From NCBI RefSeq assembly GCF_016807805.1, contig NZ_CP063362.1, positions 4,754,501 through 4,818,500 of the forward strand: a DNA stretch of 64,000 nucleotides, read 5' to 3'. The notes beneath the pieces are model-generated. The model saw only the letters and a program-made list of their open reading frames with translations, did no database searches and was not told the DNA's origin. Source of the DNA: Xanthobacter dioxanivorans (GTDB taxonomy: Bacteria; Pseudomonadota; Alphaproteobacteria; Rhizobiales; Xanthobacteraceae). Shown piece after piece: positions 1 through 10,000 of this stretch. The position numbers and the translations under genes are program-made. Within the stretch, counting starts at the first letter, position 1. Every line of letters begins with the position of its first letter.

Positions 1-782
1 TCGACGGTGCTGTTCCAGACCCTCACCGAAAACCGCATCCTCACCCCGGCGGTCATGGGTTTCGACGCCCTCTACGTGGCGATCCAGACGGCCGTCGTCT
101 TCGCCCTGGGCGCGCAGGGCGCCGCCGCCATTGATCCGCGCCTGCGCTTCGCCGGCGAGGCGGTGCTGCTGGCGGCGGCGGCGCTCGGCCTGTTTCGCTG
201 GCTGTTCGATGGCCGGCGCGGCTTCCACCTCGTGGTGCTGGCCGGGCTGGTCTTCGGCATATTGTGCCGGGGGCTCGCCAACCTGCTCCAGCGCATCCTC
301 GACCCGAACGAATTCTCGGTGCTGCAAAGCCTGCTGTTCACCCGCTTCAATGTGGTGGACACCGCGCTGCTGCCGGTGGCGGCGGTGGCCATCCTCGCGG
401 CGGGCGCCCTCGCCCTGCGCCTCGCCCCGACCCTGGACGCGCTGGCCCTGGGCCGCGACACGGCAATCAATCTGGGCATCGACCACCGGCGGATGGTGAC
501 CATCCTCATCCTCCTCGTCGCCGTGCTCGTCTCCGTCTCCACGGCGCTGGTGGGGCCGGTGCTGTTCTTCGGCCTGCTGGTATCGAACCTCGCCTATCTC
601 GCCATCGGCACCGAGCGGCACATCCATACCCTGCCCGCCGCAACGCTCATCGCCATCGCCTGCCTCGCCGGCGGGCAGACGGTGCTCGAACGCCTGCTCG
701 GCTACGATGCGGCGCTGAGCGTGGTGATCGAGTTCGCCGGCGGCATCGTCTTCATCCTGCTTCTGCTCAGGGGCACGCGCAC

Positions 783-786
<4 letters not shown>
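1..786 (+). CDS. FecCD-family iron-siderophore ABC transporter permease (5' end outside window)
   Basis: The reading frame is open from the first base and runs to a TGA at 784-786, so the start lies upstream and about 261 codons are visible. The protein is almost entirely hydrophobic with several membrane segments and a charged loop (LGRDTAINLGIDHRR) typical of the ATPase-contacting region of FecCD permeases. The family moves iron chelates from a periplasmic binding protein across the inner membrane. The ATPase gene follows with a 4-nt GTGA overlap, so the two are translationally coupled. The partner ATPase is of the YclP/CeuD/VctC type, which points to a catecholate substrate. The binding protein and any second permease should lie just left of the window. 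Confidence 0.9.
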
Positions 787-1541
<755 letters not shown>

Positions 1542-1697
1542 CGTCCATCCCCCGCGCGAGCCCGCCTGAAACGTCGGCCGGGACCTTGCTCCCCGTCATG
1601 GCCGGGCATGACCGCGGTGATGGCGGCCATCCCCTTCGAAATCTGCAAACGGCACCTGCGATGCTGGAATCGCGGCAGGAGGCCGACCTCGTCAATA

Positions 1698-1731
1698 TTG
1701 AATTGTTCAAATGAATACTTTTCATTATTCA
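1698..1731. promoter_or_regulatory. AT-rich dyads upstream of entS (putative iron-responsive operator)
   Basis: The 382-nt gap between the ABC ATPase and entS (1542-1923) has no convincing gene but holds a markedly AT-rich block. In it are two exact inverted repeats: TTGAA-TTG-TTCAA at 1698-1710 and TGAATA-N8-TATTCA at 1712-1731. Such dyads are typical of Fur/Irr/RirA-type control sites, but neither matches one consensus well enough to name the regulator. The string AATACTTTT recurs upstream of the aryl-carrier-protein operon. Confidence 0.45.
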
Positions 1732-1923
1732 GTCATTCGCCGTTCAATCAGGTCTTTTTGACGCTCAGCCACAGGACGGCGGGTACAACCGACCCTATCC
1801 TTCGCGGCGCCAGGATCTTCGTCCGGTGCGGGCCTGCGCGCCCCGGACCATACCCTGCGGCGGATCGCGTCCGACAGTCGCGCCGCACGGCCAGATCCGC
1901 CCCTGTCATGCGAGACCATCATC

Positions 1924-3186
1924 GTGCGCCGCTTCCTGATCGATATCTCGCTGCTTCGGCGCAACCCGGCGTTCCGAAATCTCCTCGTCGCCCGCAGCAT
2001 CTCGCTGATGAGCCTCGGCATGCTCGCCGTGAGCGTGCCGGTGCAGGTCTACGGGCTCACCGGCTCCAGCTTCCAGGTGGGCGTGGTGGCGGCGCTGGAC
2101 GGCATCGGCATGTTCGTCGGCCTGCTGCTCGGCGGCGTGCTGTCGGACCGCTACGACCGGCGCCGCCTCATCCTCTTCGCCCGCGGCGTCTGCGGCATCG
2201 GCTTCGTCGGCCTCGCCCTCAACAGCCTGATGGACGCGCCGTCGCTCTTCGCCATCTACGTGCTGGCCATGTGGGACGGCTTCTTCGGCGCCCTTGGCGT
2301 GTCGGCGCTGATGGCGGCGATGCCGTTCATCGTCGGCCGCGAGAACCTTATGCAGGCGGGGGCGCTCGGCATGCTGGTCACTCGCTTCGCCACCATCGTC
2401 TCGCCGGCCGTGGGCGGCATGGTGATCGCCGCCGGGGGACTCGGCTGGAACTACGGCCTGGCGGCCGTGGGCACCCTCGTCACCGTGCTCACGCTCCTGT
2501 CCCTGCCCGCCATGGTTCCCGAGCGCCACGCCATCCGCCATCCCCTCACCATGATGGCGGAAGCGTTCGGCTTCCTGTTCCGGCACCGGCGGCTGCTCCT
2601 GGTCTTCGCCATCGGCACGCTGCTGACGCTTTCCACCTCCATCCGCATCCTGTTTCCGGCCATCGTCACCCAGACGCTGGGCGGCGGGGCGCTGGAGATC
2701 GGCCTGATGTATTCGGCGGTCCCCCTCGGCGCGACCCTCGGCGCTGTGCTCAGCGGCTGGGTCCGGGAGCTGCGTCAGCGAGAGCTGGTGATGTCGGGCC
2801 TGTGCGCCGGCGCCCTCGCCTGCGTCATCCTCCTCGGGGCGAGCGGACACATCGTCGTCGCGCTCGCGGCGCTGGTGATCTACGGCTACACCAATGCCAT
2901 CGCCTCGCTGCTCCAGTACACCATCATCCAGGATCACACGCCGGACCACTTCCTCGGCCGCATCAACAGCCTCTGGGCGGCGCAGGACGTGGCCGGCGAC
3001 AGCCTCGGGGCGGTGGGCGTCGGCGTCCTCGTCGCGGCGCTGCCGAAGACCGGCGTCATCGTCCTGGGCACCTTCGCCCTGGCCGTCGGCGGCCTCCTCA
3101 CCCTCGCCATCAACGGCCTGCCGCGCGAGGGATCAACCGGCGAGGAGCTGGCAGGCGCCGGGCAGCCGGCGGCCGGGGAAGGCTGA
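1924..3186 (+). CDS. entS: MFS siderophore exporter EntS
   Basis: A 420-aa, 12-helix major facilitator that closely follows E. coli EntS (416 aa). Shared landmarks are a start like LLRRNPAFRNLLVARSIS, VSVPVQVYGLTGSSFQVG, loop 2/3 GGVLSDRYDRRRLILFARG, LWDGFF-like MWDGFFGALGVSALMA, GRENLMQAGALGML, SLLQYTIIQDHTP and LGRINSLWAAQDVAGD. EntS exports catecholate siderophore from cytoplasm to periplasm by proton antiport. The start is GTG 1924; no ATG in the frame gives the conserved N terminus. It is followed 6 nt later by the MacA-like gene, so an export operon is likely. Control may come from the AT-rich dyads about 200 nt upstream. Confidence 0.93.
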   Translation: MRRFLIDISLLRRNPAFRNLLVARSISLMSLGMLAVSVPVQVYGLTGSSFQVGVVAALDGIGMFVGLLLGGVLSDRYDRRRLILFARGVCGIGFVGLALNSLMDAPSLFAIYVLAMWDGFFGALGVSALMAAMPFIVGRENLMQAGALGMLVTRFATIVSPAVGGMVIAAGGLGWNYGLAAVGTLVTVLTLLSLPAMVPERHAIRHPLTMMAEAFGFLFRHRRLLLVFAIGTLLTLSTSIRILFPAIVTQTLGGGALEIGLMYSAVPLGATLGAVLSGWVRELRQRELVMSGLCAGALACVILLGASGHIVVALAALVIYGYTNAIASLLQYTIIQDHTPDHFLGRINSLWAAQDVAGDSLGAVGVGVLVAALPKTGVIVLGTFALAVGGLLTLAINGLPREGSTGEELAGAGQPAAGEG

Positions 3187-3192
3187 CACGCC

Positions 3193-4383
3193 ATGCAGCC
3201 CAACGGACGCCTGCGCCTGACCCGCCGCCATGCCGGCCTGCTGCTGGCGCTGGGCGCGGCCCTGGCCGGTATCGGCTTCTTTCTTGATGCCCGGCCCGGC
3301 GCGCAGTCGCAGGAGGCCCGCTTCGAGACCGCCGTGGTGACGCGGGGCACCATCGAGGACAGCGTCACCGCCCTCGGCAAGCTGCAGCCCCGCGATTACG
3401 TGGACGTGGGCGCGCAGGCGTCCGGCCAACTGCTGCGCCTGCACGTGCATGAGGGCGACGTGGTGACCGAGGGCCAGCTCCTCGCCGAGATCGACCCCTC
3501 CTTGCAGGAAGCGCAGGTGGAGGCGGGCGAGGCGGAGATCGCGCGGCTGAAGGCGCAGCTCATCGACCTGGAGGCCCGCGCCCGCTTCGCCACCGACCGC
3601 GCCCAGCGCCAGGCACGCCTTGCCCGCAACCAGTTCACCAGCACCGAGGAGAACGATCGCGCCGCCATGGAATCGGCCGCCGCCACCGCCCAGCTTGAGA
3701 TGACCCGCGCCCAGATCCGGCAGGTGGCCGCCACGCTGCGCTCCAACGAGGCGCAGCTGCGCTACACCAAGGTGTTCGCACCCATGGCCGGCACCGTCGT
3801 CTCGGTGGAGGCGCGGCAGGGACAGACCCTGGTCGCCACCTACCAGACGCCACAGCTCGTGCGCATCGCCGACCTCTCGGTCATGACCGTGTGGACCCAG
3901 GTGGCCGAGGCGGACGTGCCCCGGCTGAAGCCGGGCATGCCGGTGTGGTTCACCACGCTGGGCCACCCCGACCGCCGCTGGGAGAGCCGCGTGCGGCAGA
4001 TCCTGCCCGGGCCGAGCCAGCCGGGGGCCGGCGGCACCAGCGGGGGCGCCGGCAGCGGCGTCGTCCTCTACACCGCCGTGTTCGACGTGCCCAATCCCGA
4101 AGGCGAGCTGCGGCCGCAGATGAGCGCGCAGACCTTCTTCATCACCGCCCGGGCCGAGAACGCCCTCGTCGTGCCCATGGCCGCCCTCGTGCCGGCGGAG
4201 GGCGGGGGCGACCGCTTCACCGTGCGGGTGAGCGGCAAGGACGGCATCAGCACCCGCGCGGTGCGCATCGGCGTGCGCACGCGCTTCCAGGCGCAGGTGC
4301 TCGAAGGCCTCGCCGAGGGCGAGCGCGTCGTCACCGGCGAGCGGGCGGAAGAGGAGCGGAGCGCCATCCGCTTCACCCAGTGA
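3193..4383 (+). CDS. MacA-like periplasmic adaptor subunit of an efflux pump
   Basis: A 396-aa membrane-fusion (HlyD/RND-adaptor) protein. It has an N-terminal membrane anchor (about residues 14-32), a biotinyl-lipoyl half (VDVGAQASGQLLRLHVHEGDVV), a long charged helical hairpin (about 100-190), then the second lipoyl half with APMAGTVVSVEARQGQTL, beta-barrel and membrane-proximal domains. This is MacA layout: it bridges MacB to an outer-membrane TolC-type channel, which is not in this window. It sits between entS and macB, 6 nt and 2 nt from its neighbours. The context suggests export of siderophore from the periplasm, as PvdRT-OpmQ does for pyoverdine; this is inference, since MacAB also pumps macrolides and peptides. 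Confidence 0.85.
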   Translation: MQPNGRLRLTRRHAGLLLALGAALAGIGFFLDARPGAQSQEARFETAVVTRGTIEDSVTALGKLQPRDYVDVGAQASGQLLRLHVHEGDVVTEGQLLAEIDPSLQEAQVEAGEAEIARLKAQLIDLEARARFATDRAQRQARLARNQFTSTEENDRAAMESAAATAQLEMTRAQIRQVAATLRSNEAQLRYTKVFAPMAGTVVSVEARQGQTLVATYQTPQLVRIADLSVMTVWTQVAEADVPRLKPGMPVWFTTLGHPDRRWESRVRQILPGPSQPGAGGTSGGAGSGVVLYTAVFDVPNPEGELRPQMSAQTFFITARAENALVVPMAALVPAEGGGDRFTVRVSGKDGISTRAVRIGVRTRFQAQVLEGLAEGERVVTGERAEEERSAIRFTQ

Positions 4384-4385
4384 CG

Positions 4386-6320
4386 ATGTCCGGCGCGCCG
4401 CTGATCCAGCTCTCGGGCATCCGCCGCGCCTTCACCCACGGCGCGGTGACGAGCGAGGTGCTGCGCGGCATCGACCTCACCATCCATGCCGGTGAGTTCG
4501 TCGCCATCGTCGGGCAGTCCGGTTCCGGCAAGTCGACGCTCATGAACATCCTCGGCCTGCTCGACCACCCGAGCGGCGGCACCTACCGCTTTGCCGGCGA
4601 GGACGTGAGCACCCTGTCCCGCGACGGGCAGGCGGAGCTGCGGCGCGAGGTGTTCGGCTTCGTCTTCCAGCGCTACCACCTGCTGCCCGGCGTCAGCGCA
4701 CGGGCCAATGCCGAGCTGCCGGCGATCTATGCGGGCGTGGACGGCAAGGCGCGCCAGCGGCGGGCGACGGCCCTGCTGGAACGCCTCGGCCTCGGCGGCC
4801 GCCTCGACCACCGGCCGGACCAGCTTTCCGGCGGCCAGCAGCAGCGCGTCTCCATCGCCCGCGCGCTCATGAATGGCGGCGAGGTGATCCTCGCCGACGA
4901 GCCCACCGGCGCCCTCGACAGCGCCAGCGGCGCCGCCGTGATGGACCTGCTGCGCGAACTGGCGGCGGAAGGGCATACGGTCATCCTCATCACCCACGAT
5001 CCCGCCGTGGCGCGCATCGCCCGGCGGGTGGTGGAGATCCGCGACGGGGTCATCGTGCGCGACAGCGGCAACGGCGAGGCGGTCCACCCCGCGCCAGCGC
5101 CCGCGCGGCGGCCGGACCGGCATGCGCCGGCCCTGTTCGCCCTGACCGAGGCGTTGCGCTCGGCCTTCGCGGCGCTGGCCGGAAATCCCTTCCGCACGGC
5201 GCTGACGCTCCTCGGCATCGTCATCGGCACCGCCTCGGTCATCGCCATGCTCGCCATCGGCGAGGGCACGCGGCGGCAGGTGCTCGCCCGCGCGGCGGCG
5301 ACCGGCACCGACTGGATCGTGGTGATGCCGGACAACGACAACCCGGCCCTGCCCGGCGGACGGATGACGCTGGCCGACGCGCAGGCCCTCGCCCAGCTGC
5401 CCAATGTGAAGAGTGTCAATCCCGGCCGCTGGACCACCGTGACCCTGACCGCCGGGGCCGTCACCCTCCGCTCGGAGGCGTTCGGCACCTCCACCGCCTA
5501 TCCAGAGACCTTCCGCTGGCGCACCCACCGGGGCAGCTTCTTCACCCCGGACGACGAGCGCGCGGCGGCCCCGGTGATGGTGCTCGGCGCGGCGGTGGCG
5601 GCGCGGCTGTTTCCGGGCGTCGCCGACCCCTCCGGCCGCTACGTTCTCGCCAACGGCATCCCCTTCCTCGTCACCGGCGTGCTGGAGCCGAAGGGACCCG
5701 ACGAGCGCGGCATGGACCGCGACGACCGCGTGGTGCTGCCGCTGTCCACCGCGTCCAGCCGCCTCACCGGATCGACCGACCTCGGCGGCATCCAGCTCAC
5801 CGTGACCGACACCGCCCGCCTCACGCAAACCAAGGGGCACGTGCGGGAGACGCTGCTCGCGCGCCACCGCATGGAGGACTTCTTCATTAACGACATGGCG
5901 AGCCGCATCGCCGAGCTCGGCGAGACCCAGTCGGCCATGGCCGGGCTGCTCGCGGTCATCGCCTCCGTTTCCCTGCTGGTGGGCGGCATCGGCGTGATGA
6001 ACATCATGCTCATGAGCGTCACCGAGCGCACGCGGGAGATCGGCATCCGCATGGCGGTGGGCGCGTCGGGACGGGACATCCTGGGACAGTTCCTGGCCGA
6101 GGCGGTGATCCTCGCCGGCGCCGGCGGGCTCGCCGGCCTCGCCCTGGGCCTCGCCGTGGGCGTGGGCGCCGCCCTGGCGCTTGATCTTTCGGTGGTGTTC
6201 CAGGCGCGCGCCATCGCCCTCGCTTTGGCCGGGGCCGTGGGCACCGGACTGCTGTTCGGCTACATGCCCGCCGGGCGCGCCGCACGGCTCGATCCGGTGC
6301 GGGCCCTCGCGCGGGAATAG
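4386..6320 (+). CDS. MacB-like ABC efflux ATPase/permease
   Basis: A 644-aa fusion of ABC ATPase (about 1-230) and MacB-type permease, close to E. coli MacB (648 aa). Walker A GQSGSGKST, signature LSGGQQQRVSIARAL and Walker B VILADEPTGALD are intact. The permease starts near residue 260 (NPFRTALTLLGIVIGTASV), has a large periplasmic domain, and ends with three helices containing the FtsX/MacB motif MNIMLMSVTERTREIGIRMAVGA. ATG 4386 is preferred; GTG 4380, overlapping the macA stop, is a possible alternative. It acts as a mechanotransmitter, driving periplasmic substrate through MacA and a TolC channel. The neighbourhood predicts a siderophore or its breakdown product as substrate. Confidence 0.87.
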   Translation: MSGAPLIQLSGIRRAFTHGAVTSEVLRGIDLTIHAGEFVAIVGQSGSGKSTLMNILGLLDHPSGGTYRFAGEDVSTLSRDGQAELRREVFGFVFQRYHLLPGVSARANAELPAIYAGVDGKARQRRATALLERLGLGGRLDHRPDQLSGGQQQRVSIARALMNGGEVILADEPTGALDSASGAAVMDLLRELAAEGHTVILITHDPAVARIARRVVEIRDGVIVRDSGNGEAVHPAPAPARRPDRHAPALFALTEALRSAFAALAGNPFRTALTLLGIVIGTASVIAMLAIGEGTRRQVLARAAATGTDWIVVMPDNDNPALPGGRMTLADAQALAQLPNVKSVNPGRWTTVTLTAGAVTLRSEAFGTSTAYPETFRWRTHRGSFFTPDDERAAAPVMVLGAAVAARLFPGVADPSGRYVLANGIPFLVTGVLEPKGPDERGMDRDDRVVLPLSTASSRLTGSTDLGGIQLTVTDTARLTQTKGHVRETLLARHRMEDFFINDMASRIAELGETQSAMAGLLAVIASVSLLVGGIGVMNIMLMSVTERTREIGIRMAVGASGRDILGQFLAEAVILAGAGGLAGLALGLAVGVGAALALDLSVVFQARAIALALAGAVGTGLLFGYMPAGRAARLDPVRALARE

Positions 6321-6347
6321 GCCGGAACAATCCGCCGGCGCAGATCA

Positions 6348-6375
6348 ATACTTTTTAACTATTGAAAATACTTTA
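6348..6375. promoter_or_regulatory. AT-rich region with repeated AATACTTT upstream of the siderophore operon
   Basis: The 170-nt gap before the aryl carrier protein gene has an AT-rich island in otherwise GC-rich DNA. AATACTTTT at 6348 and AATACTTTA at 6367 are direct repeats 19 nt apart, about two helical turns. The same 9-mer AATACTTTT occurs in the AT-rich dyad upstream of entS. It is probably the promoter/operator of the biosynthetic operon; the binding protein (AraC regulator or a Fur-family/RirA repressor) cannot be decided by eye. Confidence 0.4.
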
Positions 6376-6490
6376 GTCCTTTGACCCTTCAGAACAGATT
6401 ATTTCCTTCGCAAGACATGCCACCGGCAGCACAGAGCGTGCACACTGCACGCAATTGCACCGGCTTCATTTTGCAGGTCAGGAGGAACGA

Positions 6491-6751
6491 ATGAACCCGC
6501 AGCCATGCCCGCCCGCGGCGGCGCCCCTCTCGAAGGAGACGCTGCGCGCCCAGGTCCGGCGGTTCCTGGACGAGGATCCGGCCGACGACGACAACCTCAT
6601 GGACTTTGGCCTCAACTCCATCGCCGCCATGCAGCTGGTGGCGGAATGGAAGGCCGCGCGGCTGGAAGTGAGCTTCATCGAGCTCGCCAGCCGCCCCACC
6701 ATCGATGCCCTCTGGGACCTGCTGAAGCGCCGGTCCGTCGGCGCGGCCTGA
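6491..6751 (+). CDS. Stand-alone aryl carrier protein (EntB C-terminal domain equivalent)
   Basis: An 86-aa acidic carrier protein resembling the ArCP domain of EntB/VibB. The phosphopantetheine attachment Ser is Ser43 in the motif MDFGLNSIAAMQL, with the typical helix 2 (AAMQLVAEWK) and the FIELASRPTIDALWDLL ending. ATG 6491 is fixed by AGGAGG at 6480-6485. It should carry 2,3-dihydroxybenzoate, loaded by EntE, to the first condensation domain of the NRPS. In E. coli this domain is fused to the isochorismatase; here the isochorismatase at 17144 has none, so EntB is split. Carrier proteins usually have Asp just before the Ser; here it is Asn. A phosphopantetheinyl transferase is needed but not seen nearby. 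Confidence 0.85.
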   Translation: MNPQPCPPAAAPLSKETLRAQVRRFLDEDPADDDNLMDFGLNSIAAMQLVAEWKAARLEVSFIELASRPTIDALWDLLKRRSVGAA

Positions 6752-6765
6752 AGGGACCCGTGGCA

Positions 6766-6972
6766 ATGATGGACGACCAGCACGTCAATCCCTTCGACGA
6801 CGAGCGCCACCTCTTCCTGGCGCTGGTCAACGCCGCCGGCCAGTACAGCCTGTGGCCCGCCTTCCGCGATGTGCCCGCCGGCTGGCGGGTGGTGCACGGC
6901 CCGGATACCCGCGCCGCCTGCCTCGCGCACATCGAGAGCGTCTGGCTCGATCTCATGCCTGTCGCCGGCTGA
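6766..6972 (+). CDS. MbtH-like NRPS chaperone
   Basis: A 68-aa MbtH-family protein with the core NPFDD, LVNAAGQYSLWPAFRDVP, GWRVVHGPDTRAACL and a final Trp (SVWLDLMP). The invariant Trp residues in SLWP, GW and VW are present. MbtH proteins bind adenylation domains and are often required for their folding and activity; E. coli YbdZ plays this role for EntF. The start is ATG 6766, with a second ATG directly after it. It lies 14 nt after the ArCP gene and 63 nt before the NRPS, which is the expected partner. Confidence 0.92.
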   Translation: MMDDQHVNPFDDERHLFLALVNAAGQYSLWPAFRDVPAGWRVVHGPDTRAACLAHIESVWLDLMPVAG

Positions 6973-7035
6973 CCCCGGCCGGCCCCGTTTCTTCAGCCCG
7001 CCGCCGGCGCGACCGGGGCGGCGAGGACCCTCGTC

Positions 7036-10000
7036 ATGCGCATCCTTCCCCTCGTCGGCACCCAGCTCGGCATCTGGCTCGCGGACCAGATCGACGGGCG
7101 TGGCAACACATATGTCATCGCCCACGCGGTGGAACTCACCGGGGACATCGCCGTGGATCACCTGGAGCAGGCGATCCGGCACGGCCTGGCGGAGGCCGAC
7201 ACGGTCGGCGCACGCTTCTTCGCCGACGAGGCCGGCGCCTGGCAGGTGCTGCGCCCGGCGGGGGAGCGCGGGAGCGGCATCAGCATCGAGCGCATGGACC
7301 TGGGCGCCGCGGAAGACCCCGGCGCCGCCGCCCGCGCGATCATGGCGCAGGACGTGGGCGAAGACCTGCCCGCCGCCGGCGACCGCCGGCTCTGCCGCCA
7401 GATCCTCATGGACCTCGCGGCGCCGGGGGAAGCGCCGCGCTGGCTCTGGTACCAGCGCTATCACCATCTCATGCTGGACGGCTTCAGCTTCACCGCCCTG
7501 ACCCGGCGTGTGGCGGACATCTACACGGCGCTCGTGGAGGCGCGTCCGGCGGCACCCTCACCCTTCGTCGGCGTCGCCTCGGTCATCGAGGAGCACTGCA
7601 CCTACGCCGCCTCACCCGGCTTCGCGAAGGACCGCGAGTTCTGGCGCGAATACTGCCGCGACCTGCCGTCCCCGTGCGACCTGTCCACCCGCCGCACGCT
7701 CCTCGGCGAAGACGCCGCGCCGCCGCAGGCCCGCATCATCGCCCATGCCCACGACCTGCCGGCGGGAACCCTCGACGCGCTGGAGGACGCGGCCGCCGCG
7801 GCGGACGTCGCCGTGTTCGACATGCTCATGGCGGCCATCGCCGCCTATCTCGGCCGGGTTTCGGGAGCGGACACGCAGGTGGTGGGCGTGCCCTTCATGC
7901 GCCGCATGGGCTCCATGGCTGCAGCGGCGGTGGCCCCGGTGGTGAACGTCCTGCCGGTGCGGACCGAGGCCGCTCCCGCCCTCCCACTGCCCGCGCTCGC
8001 CGGCCGGGTGAAGGCAGCCTTGCGCGATGTGCGCCGGCACCAGCGCTACGACGCCGAGCAGATCCAGCGCGATCTCGGCTATGTGGGCTCCGGGCGGGCC
8101 CTCTACGGCCCGGTCGTGAACTACCGCATGTTCGACTACGACCTGCGGTTCGGCAACGTGCGCGGCGTCACCCACCACATCGCCACCGGGCCGGTGGACG
8201 ACATCGAGTTCGGCATCCTCATCCAGGACGGCCGCATCACCCTGGAGCTCAGGGCGGATTCGGATCGCTACGACCCGACCGACCTCGCCCGCCACGGCGC
8301 GCGGATCGAGCGCCTGCTCGACGCCTTCCGCTCCGACCCCGCCACTCCCATCAGCAGCCTGCCGGTAATGGCGGAGGAGGAGGCGAAGTTCCTTGCCGCC
8401 AGCGCCACCGGCGCGCCGACGCGTCCCCTCGCGGGCGCGGCCACACTCCTCGACCTCTTCACCCAGAGCGCCGCCCGCACCCCCGACGCGACGGCGCTGG
8501 TGTGCGGGCCCCACCGGCTGACTTTCCGGGCACTATCGGAACGTGTGTACCGGCTGGCGCGCCACCTCATCGCCGAGGGCATCGGGCCGGGCGATGCCGT
8601 GGCGGTGGCTCTGCCGCGCTCGGCGGATGCCGTGGTGGCCCTGCTGGGCGTGCTGGCCAGCGGGGCAGCCTATCTGCCCCTCGACCTCGACCACCCGTCG
8701 GCGCGGCTCGATGCCATGTGCATGGACGCCCGCCCGCGACGGGCGATCACCTGCCGGGCCGCCGCGCATCGCCTGCCGGCCGACCTGCCGGCCCTCTGCC
8801 TCGACGATCCCGCGCTGACCGCCGCCATGGCGGGCTTGCCGGGCACACCCGTCCAGCCACGGGAGCGCAGGACGCGCCTCGGGCCGGACGCCGTCGCCGC
8901 CATCATCTTCACCTCGGGCTCCACCGGGCGGCCCAAGGGGGTGATGAACACGCACGGCGCGCTCCTCAACCTCGTCTCCTCCCACTGGCGGGAGATCTAC
9001 GGGCCGGGCCTCGACGCCCTCCGCGCCCGCCACCCGGGCCGGACGCTGCGGGCCGCCCATACCCATTCCTTCGCCTTCGATTCGTCCTGGCTCCAGCTGT
9101 TCTGGATGCTGCTGGGCCAGGAACTGCACGTCATCGACGAGGACATGCGGCGCGATGCCCATGCCCTCGTCGCCCATATCCGGGAGACGGGCATCGACGC
9201 GCTGGACCTGCCGCCCTCCTTCTGCGCCCAGATGCTCGGCTGCGGCCTCATGGATGCCGACGGTCACCCGCCCACCGTGCTGCTGATCGGCGGCGAGGCG
9301 GCCTCCCCGGCCTTGTGGACGGCCCTGCGCCGCCATCCTCGCCTTCTTGCCCACAACCTCTACGGCCCCACCGAATACACGGTGGACACCCTGCGCGCCG
9401 CCATCGGCGAGACGCAGGCGCCGGTGGTGGGCCGGCCCGTGGGCAACACCCGCGTCCACGTGCTCGACCGGCTGCTCCAGCCGGTGCCGGTGGGGGCGGT
9501 GGGCGAGCTCTACATCGCCGGCGCCGGCCTCGCCCGCGGCTATTGCGGACGGCCCGCCCTCACCGCCGAGCGCTTCGTCGCCGATCCCGCGGCGGAGGGT
9601 GGCCTCATGTACCGCACCGGCGACCTCGTGCGCTGGACCGCCGAGGGCCGCGTGGAGTTCCTCGGCCGTGCCGACCACCAGGTGAAGGTGCGCGGCTATC
9701 GGGTGGAGATCCCGGAAATCGAGGCCGCCCTCGCCACCCTGCCGGGTGTCCAGACCGCGCTGGTGCTGGCGGAGGCGGTCAATGACAGCCACCGCCTCCT
9801 CGCCTACTGCACGCTGGAAGGCGTCGACGATCCCCGGGCGCGGGACTGGCGCGCGCAGGATCTGCGCCACGCCCTGCGCGAGCGCCTGCCGGACTACATG
9901 GTCCCGGCCGCGGTGATGATCCTCGAGGCGTTTCCGCTCAACGTGAACGGCAAGGTCGACCGCAGCCGCCTGCCCTCCCCCTCCGCCGTGGTGGAGGCGG

